Of a DNA stretch of 64,000 nucleotides, positions 1 to 9,009 are shown piece after piece. Made by a program: the position numbers and the translations under genes. The notes beneath the pieces are model-generated. The model did not search any database, was not told where the DNA came from, and saw only the letters and a list, made by a program, of their open reading frames with translations. Where the stretch lies: positions 1 through 64,000 of the forward strand of contig UEIF01000033.1 in the NCBI GenBank assembly GCA_900468805.1. Reading direction: 5' to 3'. The stretch is from Hyphomicrobiales bacterium. Its GTDB lineage: Bacteria; Pseudomonadota; Alphaproteobacteria; Rhizobiales; Rhizobiaceae. Every line of letters begins with the position of its first letter. Position 1 is the first letter of the stretch.

Positions 1-3000
1 GCAGCATCGCCTATACGCAGCTGCCGGTCTCCCAATATCCGGAGATCGCGCCGCCGACCATCGTCGTGCGCACCTCCTATCCGGGCGCCGATCCGCAGAC
101 GATCGCCGATACGGTTTCGACCCCGCTCGAACAGCAGATCAACGGCGTCGAAGACATGCTCTATATGTCTTCCTACTCCAGCGCCGATGGCGCCATGTCG
201 CTGACGATCACCTTCAAGCTCGGCACCGATCTCGACAAGGTCCAGGTTCTTGTCCAGAACCGCGTTTCCATCGCCCTGCCCCGCCTTCCCGAGGAAGTCC
301 AGCGGCTCGGCGTGACCACCGATAAAAGTTCGCCTGACCTGATGATGGTGGTGCATCTGCTGTCGCCCTCGCACCGCTATGACCAGCTCTATGTCTCGAA
401 CTACGCCCGCAACCGCATTCGCGACACTCTCGTGCGCCTTGATGGCGTCGGCGACGTGCAGCTTTTCGGCGAGCGCCAGTATTCGATGCGAATCTGGCTG
501 GATCCGGAAAAGCTCTCCGCCTACGGCATGACTTCGGATGACGTCGTTGCCGCGCTGAGAGACCAGAACGTCCAGGTATCGGGCGGCAAGATCGGCGCCC
601 CACCTGTTACCGGTAAGAATGCCTTCGAATATACGGTGCGAACGGACGGACGCTTCTCGGACGTGCGCCAATTCCGCTATGTCATCGTGAAATCGACGAC
701 CACCGGCCGGCTTGTGAGCTTGCAGGATGTCGCTCGCATCGAGCTTGGCGCGCAGGACTACGTCACCAACAGCTATCTCAACAATGACCCCGCAGTCGCG
801 CTCGGCATCTTCGCCCGGCCTGGAACCAATGCGCTGGATACGGCCCATCAGATCCAGGGGATCATGAAGGACCTGTCGCAGAATTTCCCGCAGGGTCTGG
901 AGTACCGCATCGTCTATGATACGACCGAATTCATCTCGGATTCGATCAATGAGGTCTACAGGACCATAGCCGAGGCGGCGATTCTCGTGGCGATCGTCGT
1001 CCTCGTCTTCCTGCAATCCTGGCGAACTGCCCTCATTCCGATCATCGCCATCCCCGTATCGCTGATCGGCACCTTCGCCGTGCTGCTCGCCTTCGGCTTT
1101 TCGCTCAACATGCTCACCTTGTTCGGTCTCGTGCTGGCGATTGGTATCGTCGTCGACGATGCGATCGTGGTGGTGGAAAATGTCGAGAGAAACCTGGCGC
1201 GGGGCATGACCCCGAAACAGGCCGCGCATGTCACGATGGACGAAGTCGGAACCGCGGTCGTCGCCATCTCGCTGGTGTTAATCGCGGTGTTCGTGCCGAC
1301 GGCGTTCATCCCAGGCATTTCCGGCCAGTTCTACAAGCAGTTTGCAGTGACGATATCGGTCACGACGGCAATTTCCGCATTGAATTCACTGACCCTTTCG
1401 CCTGCGCTCGCAGGCATTTTGCTCAAAACCCATGATCATGAGAGCAAGCGCAAGAATATCTTCTCCCAGCTGGGAAGCGGTCTTGCAAACGGCTTCAACC
1501 GTGGCTTCGATCGAATGAGCTCCAGCTATTCCTGGATCGTCCGGCATCTGGTCAGCAGCTGGGTCGGATTGACCTCTTCGCTCGTCGTCTTCGCCTGCCT
1601 GCTGGGCGCGACCTGGTATATGGGGCAGAAGGTTCCTTCCGGCTTCATCCCCACCATGGACCAGGGTTACGCGATCATCGTCATCCAGCTTCCGGACGGC
1701 GCATCGCTTGCGCGTACTGACGCCGTCGTTAAGCAGGTGGGCGATATCGCCCGAACGGTGCCCGGTGTCGGCAATGCCGTGCAGTTTGCCGGCTTCAGCG
1801 GGGCAACCTTCACCAACGCCTCGAATGCCGGCGTCGTTTTCGTCCCGTTCAAATCCTTTGCCGAACGTGAGGAAGGCGGCGAGACCGCCAACAAGATCAT
1901 CGGCGAGCTTTACGGCAAGCTGCAAAGCATCCAGGAAGCCTTCATCATTGCCATCCCGCCGCCATCCGTGCGTGGCGTCGGCAATTCAGGCGGCTTCAAG
2001 ATGCAGATTTCGGATCTTGAAAACGCGGACATGACGCGCGTCCTTGGTCTGGCCCGCCAGATGATGGGTGCCGCTGCAACGACCGAGGGGCTGACCGGCG
2101 TCTTCACCACGTTCTCGGATGCAAGTCCGCAATATTTTCTCGCAATCGACCGCGACAAGGCACGTTTCCTCAACGTGCCGATTCCCAATATCTTCAACGC
2201 ACTTTCCATCAACCTCGGCGTCGCTTACGTAAACGATTTCAATGCGTTCGGGCGCGTCTACCAGGTTCGCGCCCAGGCCGACCGGCAATATCGCATGGAC
2301 AGGGATGACATCCTCGCGCTGAAGGTTCGATCGGCAACCGGCGCGCTGGTTCCGCTTGGCACCCTGATGGATATCCAGGATTCCAGCGGTCCGGCACTTG
2401 TCCAGCGCTACAACATGTATGTCTCGGTACCGCTTCAGGGTAACCCCACGCCCGGCACATCGACCGGCGACGCAATCAAGAAGATGGAAGCGCTGGCAGC
2501 GCAGATCCTGCCGCCGGGAACGACGTTCGAATGGACGGAGCTTGCCTATCAGGAAACCCATACCGGCAATACCGCCGTCTACATCTTCGCCCTGTCGGTG
2601 ATCTTCGTCTTCCTTGCGCTTGCGGCACAATATGAGAGCTGGGTCCTGCCTCTGGCGATCATCCTTATTGTCCCGCTCGCAGTGCTCGCCGCGTTGATCG
2701 GCGTGTGGCTCCGGGGAATGGACAACAATGTCCTGACACAGATCGGCCTGATCGTGCTGATCGGCCTTGCTGCCAAGAACGCCATTCTGATCGTCGAGTT
2801 TGCAAGACAGGCGGAGGAAGAAGGAAAAAGCGTCGTGGATGCCGCAATCGAGGCAAGCCATCTTCGTCTGCGCCCGATCCTGATGACGGCCTTCGCTTTC
2901 ATCTTCGGCGTACTGCCGCTAGCCATCGCCACCGGTCCCGGTGCTGAAATGCGCCAGTCGCTCGGCACCGCCGTGTTCTCCGGCATGCTTGGTGTAACGA

Positions 3001-3107
3001 TCTTCGGCCTGTTCCTGACGCCGGTCTTCTACGTCGTGCTGCGCCGTTGGCGCAAAAAGCCGGCAGAAGTGCCGGCTCAAGCCGATGCTGAGGAAAATGC
3101 CGCCTAG
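1..3107 (+). CDS. RND multidrug efflux transporter, inner-membrane subunit (5' partial)
   Basis: The frame is open to the left edge (codons start at base 3), so about 1034 residues are visible. From memory of AcrB (about 1049 residues) only some 20-25 N-terminal residues are missing. The conserved QYPEIAPP and SYPGAD segments lie near the visible start. The TM4 proton-relay signature GIVVDDAIVVVENVER, with its Asp pair, is intact, and the C-terminal TM bundle ends in LTPVFYVVLRRWR. The family forms proton-driven trimers in the inner membrane that export drugs or other amphiphiles through a periplasmic adaptor and an outer-membrane channel. The adaptor gene would be expected just upstream, outside the window. 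A repeat element follows the stop codon. Confidence 0.95.
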   Translation, partial: SIAYTQLPVSQYPEIAPPTIVVRTSYPGADPQTIADTVSTPLEQQINGVEDMLYMSSYSSADGAMSLTITFKLGTDLDKVQVLVQNRVSIALPRLPEEVQRLGVTTDKSSPDLMMVVHLLSPSHRYDQLYVSNYARNRIRDTLVRLDGVGDVQLFGERQYSMRIWLDPEKLSAYGMTSDDVVAALRDQNVQVSGGKIGAPPVTGKNAFEYTVRTDGRFSDVRQFRYVIVKSTTTGRLVSLQDVARIELGAQDYVTNSYLNNDPAVALGIFARPGTNALDTAHQIQGIMKDLSQNFPQGLEYRIVYDTTEFISDSINEVYRTIAEAAILVAIVVLVFLQSWRTALIPIIAIPVSLIGTFAVLLAFGFSLNMLTLFGLVLAIGIVVDDAIVVVENVERNLARGMTPKQAAHVTMDEVGTAVVAISLVLIAVFVPTAFIPGISGQFYKQFAVTISVTTAISALNSLTLSPALAGILLKTHDHESKRKNIFSQLGSGLANGFNRGFDRMSSSYSWIVRHLVSSWVGLTSSLVVFACLLGATWYMGQKVPSGFIPTMDQGYAIIVIQLPDGASLARTDAVVKQVGDIARTVPGVGNAVQFAGFSGATFTNASNAGVVFVPFKSFAEREEGGETANKIIGELYGKLQSIQEAFIIAIPPPSVRGVGNSGGFKMQISDLENADMTRVLGLARQMMGAAATTEGLTGVFTTFSDASPQYFLAIDRDKARFLNVPIPNIFNALSINLGVAYVNDFNAFGRVYQVRAQADRQYRMDRDDILALKVRSATGALVPLGTLMDIQDSSGPALVQRYNMYVSVPLQGNPTPGTSTGDAIKKMEALAAQILPPGTTFEWTELAYQETHTGNTAVYIFALSVIFVFLALAAQYESWVLPLAIILIVPLAVLAALIGVWLRGMDNNVLTQIGLIVLIGLAAKNAILIVEFARQAEEEGKSVVDAAIEASHLRLRPILMTAFAFIFGVLPLAIATGPGAEMRQSLGTAVFSGMLGVTIFGLFLTPVFYVVLRRWRKKPAEVPAQADAEENAA

Positions 3108-3206
3108 AGCAATTCCAGCAAAAGTGCATTGCGGTTTTGCGTCCGGAATTGCGTGAAAACAAAGAGATAGAGTATTTTCGTGTTTCGAAGAAAAACGGAA
3201 ATACTC
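3108..3206 (+). repeat. Rhizobial-type intergenic repeat, copy A
   Basis: This lies between two convergent genes and shares the 16-base core GGTTTTGCGTCCGGAA (3133-3148) with copies near 5.3 kb and 58.3 kb. It starts with an AGCAATTCCAGCAAAAGTGC-type arm and ends in a hairpin with arms GAGTATTT (3170-3177) and AAATACTC (3199-3206). The structure resembles the RIME-type palindromic elements known from Rhizobiaceae. That family assignment is from memory. Confidence 0.75.
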
Positions 3207-3212
3207 CAAGGC

Positions 3213-3989
3213 TCAGGTGGAGAAGAGGTGAACCTGCCCCTGCCAGAAGCGGGCAACGGAAAGCCTGCCGCTCCTGAAGGCGCGGGTATCGAGGTTCAGC
3301 CGCATCGGCTGCACATCCGGCTGGTCGGCCGGAGTATGTCCGTGCACGACGAGTTTCGGCAGCGTCAGCGGGCTTTCCAGGAAACGCTGGCGAATGAAGG
3401 CCAGGTCGTCGTCGGCCTGCTCTTCGAGCGGCACGCGCGGATCGATGCCCGCATGCACGAAGACGACATTGGGCGTATCGAGCATGATCGGCAGGGAGCG
3501 GATGAAATCGATGTGCGTATGCGGCAGAGACTGACGGATGAAGCCGTCAAGCTGCGCACCGGAGCGGAAAAGCAGCGGCAGGTGATCGGGATCGAGACCG
3601 TAGGATCTCAGAAGTTCGGCGGCGCCCATGGTCATCCAGTCGTCATAGGATGCCCAGCCGTCGATATAGTCGAGCATGACGATTTCATGATTGCCGGCAA
3701 GGCAGATGCGTTCGAATCCATCAGGCGCCGGATCCATGAGATGGCCGATGACATGCGCCGATTGCGGGCCACGATCGATATAATCGCCGAGCATGACGAT
3801 GAGCTTGGTGCCCGGCAGATGCTCCGCATCGCGCGCGATCGCCTCTTCGGCCTTCTGCAGCAGATCGAGACGCCCATGCACGTCGCCGATGGCATAGGTC
3901 GGAATTTCGGTTATATCCATGCTCACGCGCGGGCGCGGCTGACGTCCAGCCTTCGAACCCTCGCGGCTTCGTGCAAGAGAATCGCTCAT
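3213..3989 (-). CDS. PPP-family serine/threonine protein phosphatase / metallophosphoesterase
   Basis: About 258 residues with all three PPP metal motifs in order: GDVHG (about residue 37), GDYIDRG (about 70) and GNHE (about 100), followed by HAGIDPR and VVHGHTP. The family hydrolyses phosphoester bonds with a dinuclear metal centre. The length fits the small bacterial ApaH/PrpA-like group, so Ser/Thr phosphatase, tyrosine phosphatase or diadenosine tetraphosphatase activity are all possible. Three consecutive ATGs (3995, 3992, 3989) open the frame. The AGGA just before them is correctly spaced only for the third, so 3989 is chosen. It is convergent with the RND gene and divergent from the SfnB-like gene. 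No regulator is adjacent. Confidence 0.9.
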   Translation of the reverse strand: MSDSLARSREGSKAGRQPRPRVSMDITEIPTYAIGDVHGRLDLLQKAEEAIARDAEHLPGTKLIVMLGDYIDRGPQSAHVIGHLMDPAPDGFERICLAGNHEIVMLDYIDGWASYDDWMTMGAAELLRSYGLDPDHLPLLFRSGAQLDGFIRQSLPHTHIDFIRSLPIMLDTPNVVFVHAGIDPRVPLEEQADDDLAFIRQRFLESPLTLPKLVVHGHTPADQPDVQPMRLNLDTRAFRSGRLSVARFWQGQVHLFST

Positions 3990-4151
3990 CATCATTCCTG
4001 ATCAGTTGGCCGTCCCCTAACGATAAGTAGAGCATACGGCAAGGCGATCAAGCTGGTAAGAAAATTCAGCCGGCCGGGCTTTTGTGGAAAAACCGGCCTT
4101 ACGCAAGCTGATGCAATCGCGCACTTTTTTAACATTAGGAAAGAGTGGCAG

Positions 4152-5276
4152 ATGGGCACCATATCGCAGTTACACGACAATGTGCGCCCTCCGGCGCACC
4201 GCATCGAGACCGAGGAAGAAGCCGTTTCCACGGCGCGCGAGCTTGCAGCCACCTTTAGCCGGCAGGCGAGCGAGCGCGACATCAACCGCCTCATGCCCAA
4301 TACCGAGCTCGACACGCTCTCGCAATCCGGCCTGACGGGGATCACCGTCCCCCCGGAATATCAGGGGCTTGATGTTTCCAACGCCCTGCTCGCCGAGATC
4401 ATCGCCATTATCGCCGAAAGCGATGCCTCGATCGGCAACGTGCTGGTAGCTCATTTCCGCGTGCTGGAGGGGCTGCGCAACCAAACTTCGGAAGAGCTGA
4501 AAAGCACCCTCTTTGCCCGCGCACTGGACGGCGATCGTTTCGCCGCTGCCCGTTTTGCCGAACAGGCAAGCCTTACTGCCGAAGGCTCCGGCTTTCGCCT
4601 GGCAGGCCGGTCGGAACAGGCAGCCGCGATACTTTTCTCCGACTGGATCGCTGCAGCAGCGATCGATCCCGGCGGCCGCAGGGTAACGCTCCATCTCCAT
4701 CGTGACGGCGACGAACTGCAAGCGGTGGACGATTGGGACGCCTTCGGCCTGCGCACCAACGGCACGGCAACGCTGATTGCCGCTAAGCTGCATGTGAATG
4801 CCGATACCGTCACCGCCGCCTTATCCGGCGATCACACCACGGAAAAATCCTTGGGTCTTCTGCTGCAGGCAGCCGTCAGCCTCGGTATCGCCCGCGCCGC
4901 CTTTTCCGACCTGCTTGTCATGGCGAAGGAGCCCTCTACCCTTTTCGGCAAGATCGGCGAGCGCGCCATCCGCACCGAAACCGCAACCGGCGCGCTGGAA
5001 CAGGCTGGTCGCAAACTGGATATTGCCCAGGTAAGCCCTGCCGAGGCAGCCATGGCGGAGGCCTATTTCTCCGCCTCCTCTGCCTGCCTAACAGCAACCG
5101 AGCTGGCGCTGGACACGGCAAATGCCCTCTTCGAACTAGCCCGGGGTGCCACCGGCAGCATCGCGCTCAACCTCGACCGTCACTGGCGCAACGCCCGCAT
5201 CCACGACATGGCGATTCAGCGCGAGCCGCTACTGAACGCAGCAGGCGCGCATATTCTGAAAATCAGGGAAAGCTGA
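4152..5276 (+). CDS. SfnB-like acyl-CoA-dehydrogenase-fold flavin oxidoreductase
   Basis: A 374-residue acyl-CoA dehydrogenase-fold protein. The N-terminal helical domain carries GLTGITVPPEYQGLDVSN, the usual substrate-domain lead-in, and NVLVAHFRVLEGLRN. The beta domain follows, and the C-terminal helical domain ends in RHWRNARIHDMAIQREPLLN, typical of the SfnB/DszC-like monooxygenase branch rather than true acyl-CoA dehydrogenases. Such enzymes act with a flavin reductase in organosulfur (sulfone or sulfonate) assimilation. The substrate here is unknown. The start ATG follows AGGAAAGAG. The convergent Rrf2 regulator with a cysteine cluster is compatible with a sulfur role, but that link is inference. 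Copy B of the intergenic repeat follows the stop codon. Confidence 0.8.
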   Translation: MGTISQLHDNVRPPAHRIETEEEAVSTARELAATFSRQASERDINRLMPNTELDTLSQSGLTGITVPPEYQGLDVSNALLAEIIAIIAESDASIGNVLVAHFRVLEGLRNQTSEELKSTLFARALDGDRFAAARFAEQASLTAEGSGFRLAGRSEQAAAILFSDWIAAAAIDPGGRRVTLHLHRDGDELQAVDDWDAFGLRTNGTATLIAAKLHVNADTVTAALSGDHTTEKSLGLLLQAAVSLGIARAAFSDLLVMAKEPSTLFGKIGERAIRTETATGALEQAGRKLDIAQVSPAEAAMAEAYFSASSACLTATELALDTANALFELARGATGSIALNLDRHWRNARIHDMAIQREPLLNAAGAHILKIRES

Positions 5277-5340
5277 AGCACTTCCAGTAGAAGTGCGCCG
5301 CGGTTTTGCGTCCGGAATTGCGCGAAAACGAAGAGAGCGG
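5277..5340 (+). repeat. Rhizobial-type intergenic repeat, copy B (short)
   Basis: A 64-bp copy of the same element, with the core GGTTTTGCGTCCGGAA at 5302-5317. It fills the gap between two convergent genes. It lacks the terminal hairpin arm seen in copies A and C, so it is either truncated or a shorter mosaic form. Confidence 0.7.
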
Positions 5341-5341
5341 A

Positions 5342-5803
5342 TCAGCTCGCGGCAGAAACCGGCACCTTTTCCTCGACCGTTTCGATGCCGCCACCGGCAA
5401 CGAACTGCTCGAGCGTCATATTGTCGAGAATGGCGGCGATCGCGTCCCGGACTTCGGTCATCGAGCGCCGCACCTGACAGGTCTCGGGATCGGCACAGTC
5501 GTCGCACGCCTCGTAAGCCGTGCGGCTGGCACAACGGATCGGCGCAAGCGGCCCATCCAGCGTGCGGATGACATGTCCGATGCGGATGTCCGATGCGGGC
5601 CGCGACAGCGAATAGCCGCCGCCCGGCCCCTTTTTCGATCGCAGGATGCCGACATTGCGTAGTTCCAAGAGGATCGTATCGAGAAACTTCTTCGGGATAT
5701 TGTTGCGCGAGGCGATATCGTTGATGAAGGCGGTCTCGCCCGGCGCCAGCCGCGCCAGATCAACCAGCGCCTTCAACCCGTATTTTCCCTTTTTCGTCAA
5801 CAT
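5342..5803 (-). CDS. Rrf2-family transcriptional regulator
   Basis: 153 residues from the ATG at 5803, which gives the typical Rrf2 start MLTKKGKYGLKALVDLA. An in-frame ATG further upstream (5881) would add an atypical 26-residue extension. The winged-helix domain includes the GPGGGYSLSRP wing. Four cysteines follow at about residues 91, 100, 103 and 109, in the region where IscR, NsrR and RirA bind an Fe-S cluster, so redox, iron or sulfur sensing is likely. The neighbouring SfnB-like gene suggests sulfur control. The spacing of the cysteines differs from IscR as I recall it, so ligand assignment is open. Confidence 0.88.
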   Translation of the reverse strand: MLTKKGKYGLKALVDLARLAPGETAFINDIASRNNIPKKFLDTILLELRNVGILRSKKGPGGGYSLSRPASDIRIGHVIRTLDGPLAPIRCASRTAYEACDDCADPETCQVRRSMTEVRDAIAAILDNMTLEQFVAGGGIETVEEKVPVSAAS

Positions 5804-5970
5804 GTGGATCGCCCTGCACTTTGCGGCATTATGCTTCTGTAATAGCAGGCAAATAGAGTCAAAACCATGAAGAGACAACAAAATAACCAGTTTTTATAGG
5901 CTACATAAGCAATATGTTGCCGTAAAACCGCGCTTCAGAGTTTCCTGAACCTTGCAGGCCTCCAGAAGAT

Positions 5971-5999
5971 GGTCTCGCACCGCCAATCGATGCGAGACC
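5971..5999 (-). terminator. Hairpin downstream of the SDR gene
   Basis: A perfect 9-bp inverted repeat, GGTCTCGCA and TGCGAGACC, around an 11-nt loop. It lies 12 bp past the minus-strand stop of the SDR gene. The minus strand then reads ATCTTCTGG, only weakly T-rich, so termination is plausible but not certain. Confidence 0.45.
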
Positions 6000-6010
6000 G
6001 GAAGCCCCGT

Positions 6011-6799
6011 CTAGACCGTTTTCAGCATGCCGCCATCGACGAAATAGGTAGAGCCGATGCTGTAGCTCGCTCGGTCGGAGCAGAGGAAGACGAAGAAATT
6101 CGCCAACTCCTCCGGCGTGCCGAAACGCTTGGACGACGCATGTTCATCCGCCACACTCTGCAAGTAACCCTCCCAGTCGCCGCCGGTCTCCGCCGTCAGC
6201 TGCTTGGCAGTCTTGATCCAGTCAGGCGTCAGGATGAGGCCGGCATTGACGCAGTTGACGCGAATGTTTTCCTTCACCAACTCAGTGGAGAGCGTCTTGG
6301 AAAACATCATCAGCGCTGCCTTGGTGACATTGTAGATCGGCTCGTACCAGAGCGGCTGCACTGCGCAGATCGAGGCATTGTGGAGGATCACGCCGCCACC
6401 GCGCTTCATCATCTGCGGCGCGATCCCGCGCGCAAGCCGCACGGCCGCCATAACATGCAGATCCCAGTAATCCTGCCACTTCTCATCCGGCGCTTCCATG
6501 ACGGTCTCGTTGGAGCCGGTGCCGGCGTTGTTGATGAGAATATCAGCCCCGCCACGTTCGGCTGCCGCCGCAATAATCGCCTCCGTGCCTTCGACGGTCG
6601 CCACATCGCTCTCAACGGCGATCGCGCTGACGCCATATTTATCGGCAATGCGGATAGCTTCAGCATCCAGCCGCTCGAGCCCCCGCGCCGACAGCACGAG
6701 GTTGGCGCCTTCAGCCGCCAACCCTTCGGCGATGGCAAGCCCGATGCCGACGGAACCACCAGTGATAACGGCGGTCTTTCCCTTCAATCCAAGATCCAT
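6011..6799 (-). CDS. SDR-family NAD(P)-dependent oxidoreductase
   Basis: A 262-residue classical short-chain dehydrogenase. The cofactor motif TGGSVGIG lies near residue 13, NNAG near 90, and the catalytic Ser of HNASICAVQP and YNVTK near 140-160. It ends in the usual FVDGGML segment. It should be a cytosolic carbonyl or alcohol oxidoreductase of unassigned substrate. It is divergent from a hydroxypyruvate-isomerase-like gene and sits beside a saccharide locus, so a sugar or sugar-acid substrate is a reasonable inference. Confidence 0.9.
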   Translation of the reverse strand: MDLGLKGKTAVITGGSVGIGLAIAEGLAAEGANLVLSARGLERLDAEAIRIADKYGVSAIAVESDVATVEGTEAIIAAAAERGGADILINNAGTGSNETVMEAPDEKWQDYWDLHVMAAVRLARGIAPQMMKRGGGVILHNASICAVQPLWYEPIYNVTKAALMMFSKTLSTELVKENIRVNCVNAGLILTPDWIKTAKQLTAETGGDWEGYLQSVADEHASSKRFGTPEELANFFVFLCSDRASYSIGSTYFVDGGMLKTV

Positions 6800-6963
6800 G
6801 AAATCCTCCCAATCCGGCCGGCAGACCCGGTCGATCCACCAACTCTTCCGGCATTGGTTCTGCCCGTCAAGCCGTGACGGAAAATCATCGGTGCCGTTAG
6901 CTGATCCCTCTTGCCGCAGGCAGCGATCTGTCGCATGGCTGCAGGCATAGTGGAGGAGTTTTC

Positions 6964-7731
6964 ATGCGACTTTATTCAGCATGCATCGAATGGCTGTTCG
7001 TCGAAGAAGGCGATCATTTCGCCGATCGCATTCGCCGTGCCCATGCCGCCGGCCTCGAGGCCATCGAATTCTGGCGCTGGACGAACAAGGACCTCGACGC
7101 GATCGAAGCCGCATTGAAAGAGACCGGCCTCAAGGTGACGAGCCTTGTCGCCGAGCCGATGATCGCGCTCACAAACACCGCCAATCGCGAGACTTGGCTG
7201 AAGGGCCTTGCCGATTCCGTTGCCGTCGCAAAACGTCTCGACGCTCCTGTGCTGATCGCGCAGGCAGGCGACGATCTCGAAGGCTTCACCCGAGACGAAC
7301 AGCGCAAGGCGCTGACAGAAACGCTGCAGGCCGGTGCCGACATCTTGAAAGGCAGCGGCGTGCGCCTCGGCGTCGAGCCGCTCAACATCCGCATCGACCA
7401 TATCGGCTATTTCCTCGATTCCACCCGCGAAGGGCTCGATATCGTCGATAATGTCGGCCGCCCGGAAATCGGCATCGTCTACGATATCTACCATTCCGCC
7501 GTCATGGACGAGCGCACTGAGGATGTTCTGGCCGGTCGCATCGATAGCATCTTTCACGTCCATGTCGCCGACCATCCCGGCCGCAACGAGCCCGGCACCG
7601 GCACGATCGATCTTGCCCACCGCCTGAACTGGATCTTCGCCAACGGTTATACCGGCGCTGTCGGACTGGAATACAAGCCGACGAAGCCGGGCGCGGATGC
7701 AGTTAAGGCAGCGATTGCAGCCCTGGGCTGA
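6964..7731 (+). CDS. Hydroxypyruvate isomerase family TIM-barrel protein (copy 1)
   Basis: 255 residues of the xylose-isomerase-like TIM-barrel fold. The metal-site pattern of Hyi/OtnI proteins is present in order: Glu in GVEPLNIR, Asp-Tyr-His in VYDIYHSAV, His in HVHVADHPGRNEPGTG, and Glu in GLEYKPTKPG. These enzymes isomerise hydroxypyruvate and tartronate semialdehyde or related ketoacids. The start ATG has GGAGGAG 5 nt upstream. A second family member lies at 17.2 kb, next to a tartronate semialdehyde reductase. Having two in one locus suggests two related but different substrates. Confidence 0.88.
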   Translation: MRLYSACIEWLFVEEGDHFADRIRRAHAAGLEAIEFWRWTNKDLDAIEAALKETGLKVTSLVAEPMIALTNTANRETWLKGLADSVAVAKRLDAPVLIAQAGDDLEGFTRDEQRKALTETLQAGADILKGSGVRLGVEPLNIRIDHIGYFLDSTREGLDIVDNVGRPEIGIVYDIYHSAVMDERTEDVLAGRIDSIFHVHVADHPGRNEPGTGTIDLAHRLNWIFANGYTGAVGLEYKPTKPGADAVKAAIAALG

Positions 7732-7745
7732 CGGTCGCCGTCAGC
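7727..7745 (+). terminator. Hairpin overlapping the stop of TIM-barrel copy 1
   Basis: A perfect 8-bp stem, GCTGACGG and CCGTCAGC, with a 3-nt loop, spanning the TGA stop codon. No T-run follows, so it may be an RNA-stabilising or weak termination hairpin between two convergent genes. Confidence 0.4.
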
Positions 7746-7769
7746 TGCGACCCGACAGAATCAATCTGA

Positions 7770-8825
7770 TCACTTCACACGTGCACTGAACTCAACTGGT
7801 CCCGATTCCTGCTTTGCCGGATCGATCGCCGCCGGCACCTTGCACGGACCTGCGGAGCGACGCTCGACAATGCGCGAGGCAACCATTATCCGCCGGGCAG
7901 GCATGCCCGGCAGGCGCGGATTTTCGATCCGCTCCAGCAAAAGCCGAAGGCCTACCGCCCCGCATTCCTGCCCTTCCATCCGTACCGTCGTCAGTGGCGG
8001 CGATATCTGCGTAGCGGGCGAAAAATCACCGAAACCGACGACGGAAACATCGTCGGGAATGCGATAGCCCTGCCCCAGTAACTCCGAAACCACAGTCAAA
8101 GCCAGGCCGTCATGGGCGCAGAAAAAGGCCGTTGGGTGTATGCCCTTCGCCTTAAGATCCCGGAAGGCTTCACCGAAGCCGATCTGCTCATCGAAGCGCA
8201 GGACATGCAGCGAAACGTCTTCGCAGCGCTCGGCGATCTCCCGCGCCCCGTAGAAGCGCTCGCGCCGGCCACGGAAACCGGGCGTGCCGTTGACATAGAC
8301 GATCGACCGATGGCCGAGTTCGATAAGATATTGCAGCACCGCCTGCCCCGCCTCATGATCGGTCCCGGTGACCTGATCAGCCTGCTCCAGCGGGTCGACC
8401 CAGCCAAAACGCACGACAGGGATTCCGGTTGCCCTCGCCGCCACGATCGCCTCGCGGTCATGCGGGCCGACGAGCAAAAGCCCGGCACAGGAATGCGCCA
8501 GCTCTTCCAGCTGGCCGGGGCTATGGGTCCAGCGGATACGCAGCGCCATGCCCAGCCGATGCGCCTCGCGCTGCAGGCCGTTCTGAACCTGCATGTAGAG
8601 CTCACTGTTGACGGCATCGAGATCGTGGAAAACGACGGCAATATCACTCGTCAGCGACTGGCCTGCAGGACGTGTATAACCCAACCGTTCGGCGGTGGCG
8701 CGGATCAGCGCACGCGTCTCGTCGCTGACGCCGCTCTTGCCTGCCAGCGAGCGCGAGACCGCATACTTCGAGAGGCCGACCTCCCGCGCGATCGTCTGTA
8801 AGGTAACTCGCCCCCTGCTTCCCAC
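7770..8825 (-). CDS. LacI-family transcriptional regulator of the saccharide locus
   Basis: 351 residues from a GTG start with GAGGTGG 5 nt upstream. The N-terminal LacI helix-turn-helix reads VTLQTIAREVGLSKYAVSRS, followed by the hinge-helix region and a periplasmic-binding-protein-like effector domain. That domain includes the VVGFGDFSPATQISPPLTTVR segment typical of the family. It is divergent from the importer and glycosidase operon that starts at 9 kb, so it most likely controls that operon in response to a sugar ligand. Candidate half-sites lie in the shared intergenic region. Confidence 0.92.
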   Translation of the reverse strand: MGSRGRVTLQTIAREVGLSKYAVSRSLAGKSGVSDETRALIRATAERLGYTRPAGQSLTSDIAVVFHDLDAVNSELYMQVQNGLQREAHRLGMALRIRWTHSPGQLEELAHSCAGLLLVGPHDREAIVAARATGIPVVRFGWVDPLEQADQVTGTDHEAGQAVLQYLIELGHRSIVYVNGTPGFRGRRERFYGAREIAERCEDVSLHVLRFDEQIGFGEAFRDLKAKGIHPTAFFCAHDGLALTVVSELLGQGYRIPDDVSVVGFGDFSPATQISPPLTTVRMEGQECGAVGLRLLLERIENPRLPGMPARRIMVASRIVERRSAGPCKVPAAIDPAKQESGPVEFSARVK

Positions 8826-8909
8826 TTTCCACCTCGATGTTTCATCCCGAATTGAGGCGTTTCGCTATACCGCCCATACCGGAATTGCAAATTCCCGCAC
8901 TAACAAAAC

Positions 8910-8977
8910 ATAACGCTTTACCTAACAATATCCAAATGTATTCTTTCCGTTATCCCAACCTGAAAGCAAAAATAACG
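8910..8977. promoter_or_regulatory. Repeated ATAACG motifs between the LacI gene and the importer operon
   Basis: Three copies of ATAACG occur in the 184-bp divergent intergenic region: direct at 8910-8915, inverted (CGTTAT) at 8948-8953 and direct at 8972-8977. The last two form an inverted repeat just before the importer's ribosome binding site. They are candidates for regulator binding. No consensus for this regulator is known to me. Confidence 0.35.
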
Positions 8978-9009
8978 ATAAGGGTTGCGGATTTTTGGAG
9001 GAGAACCCT

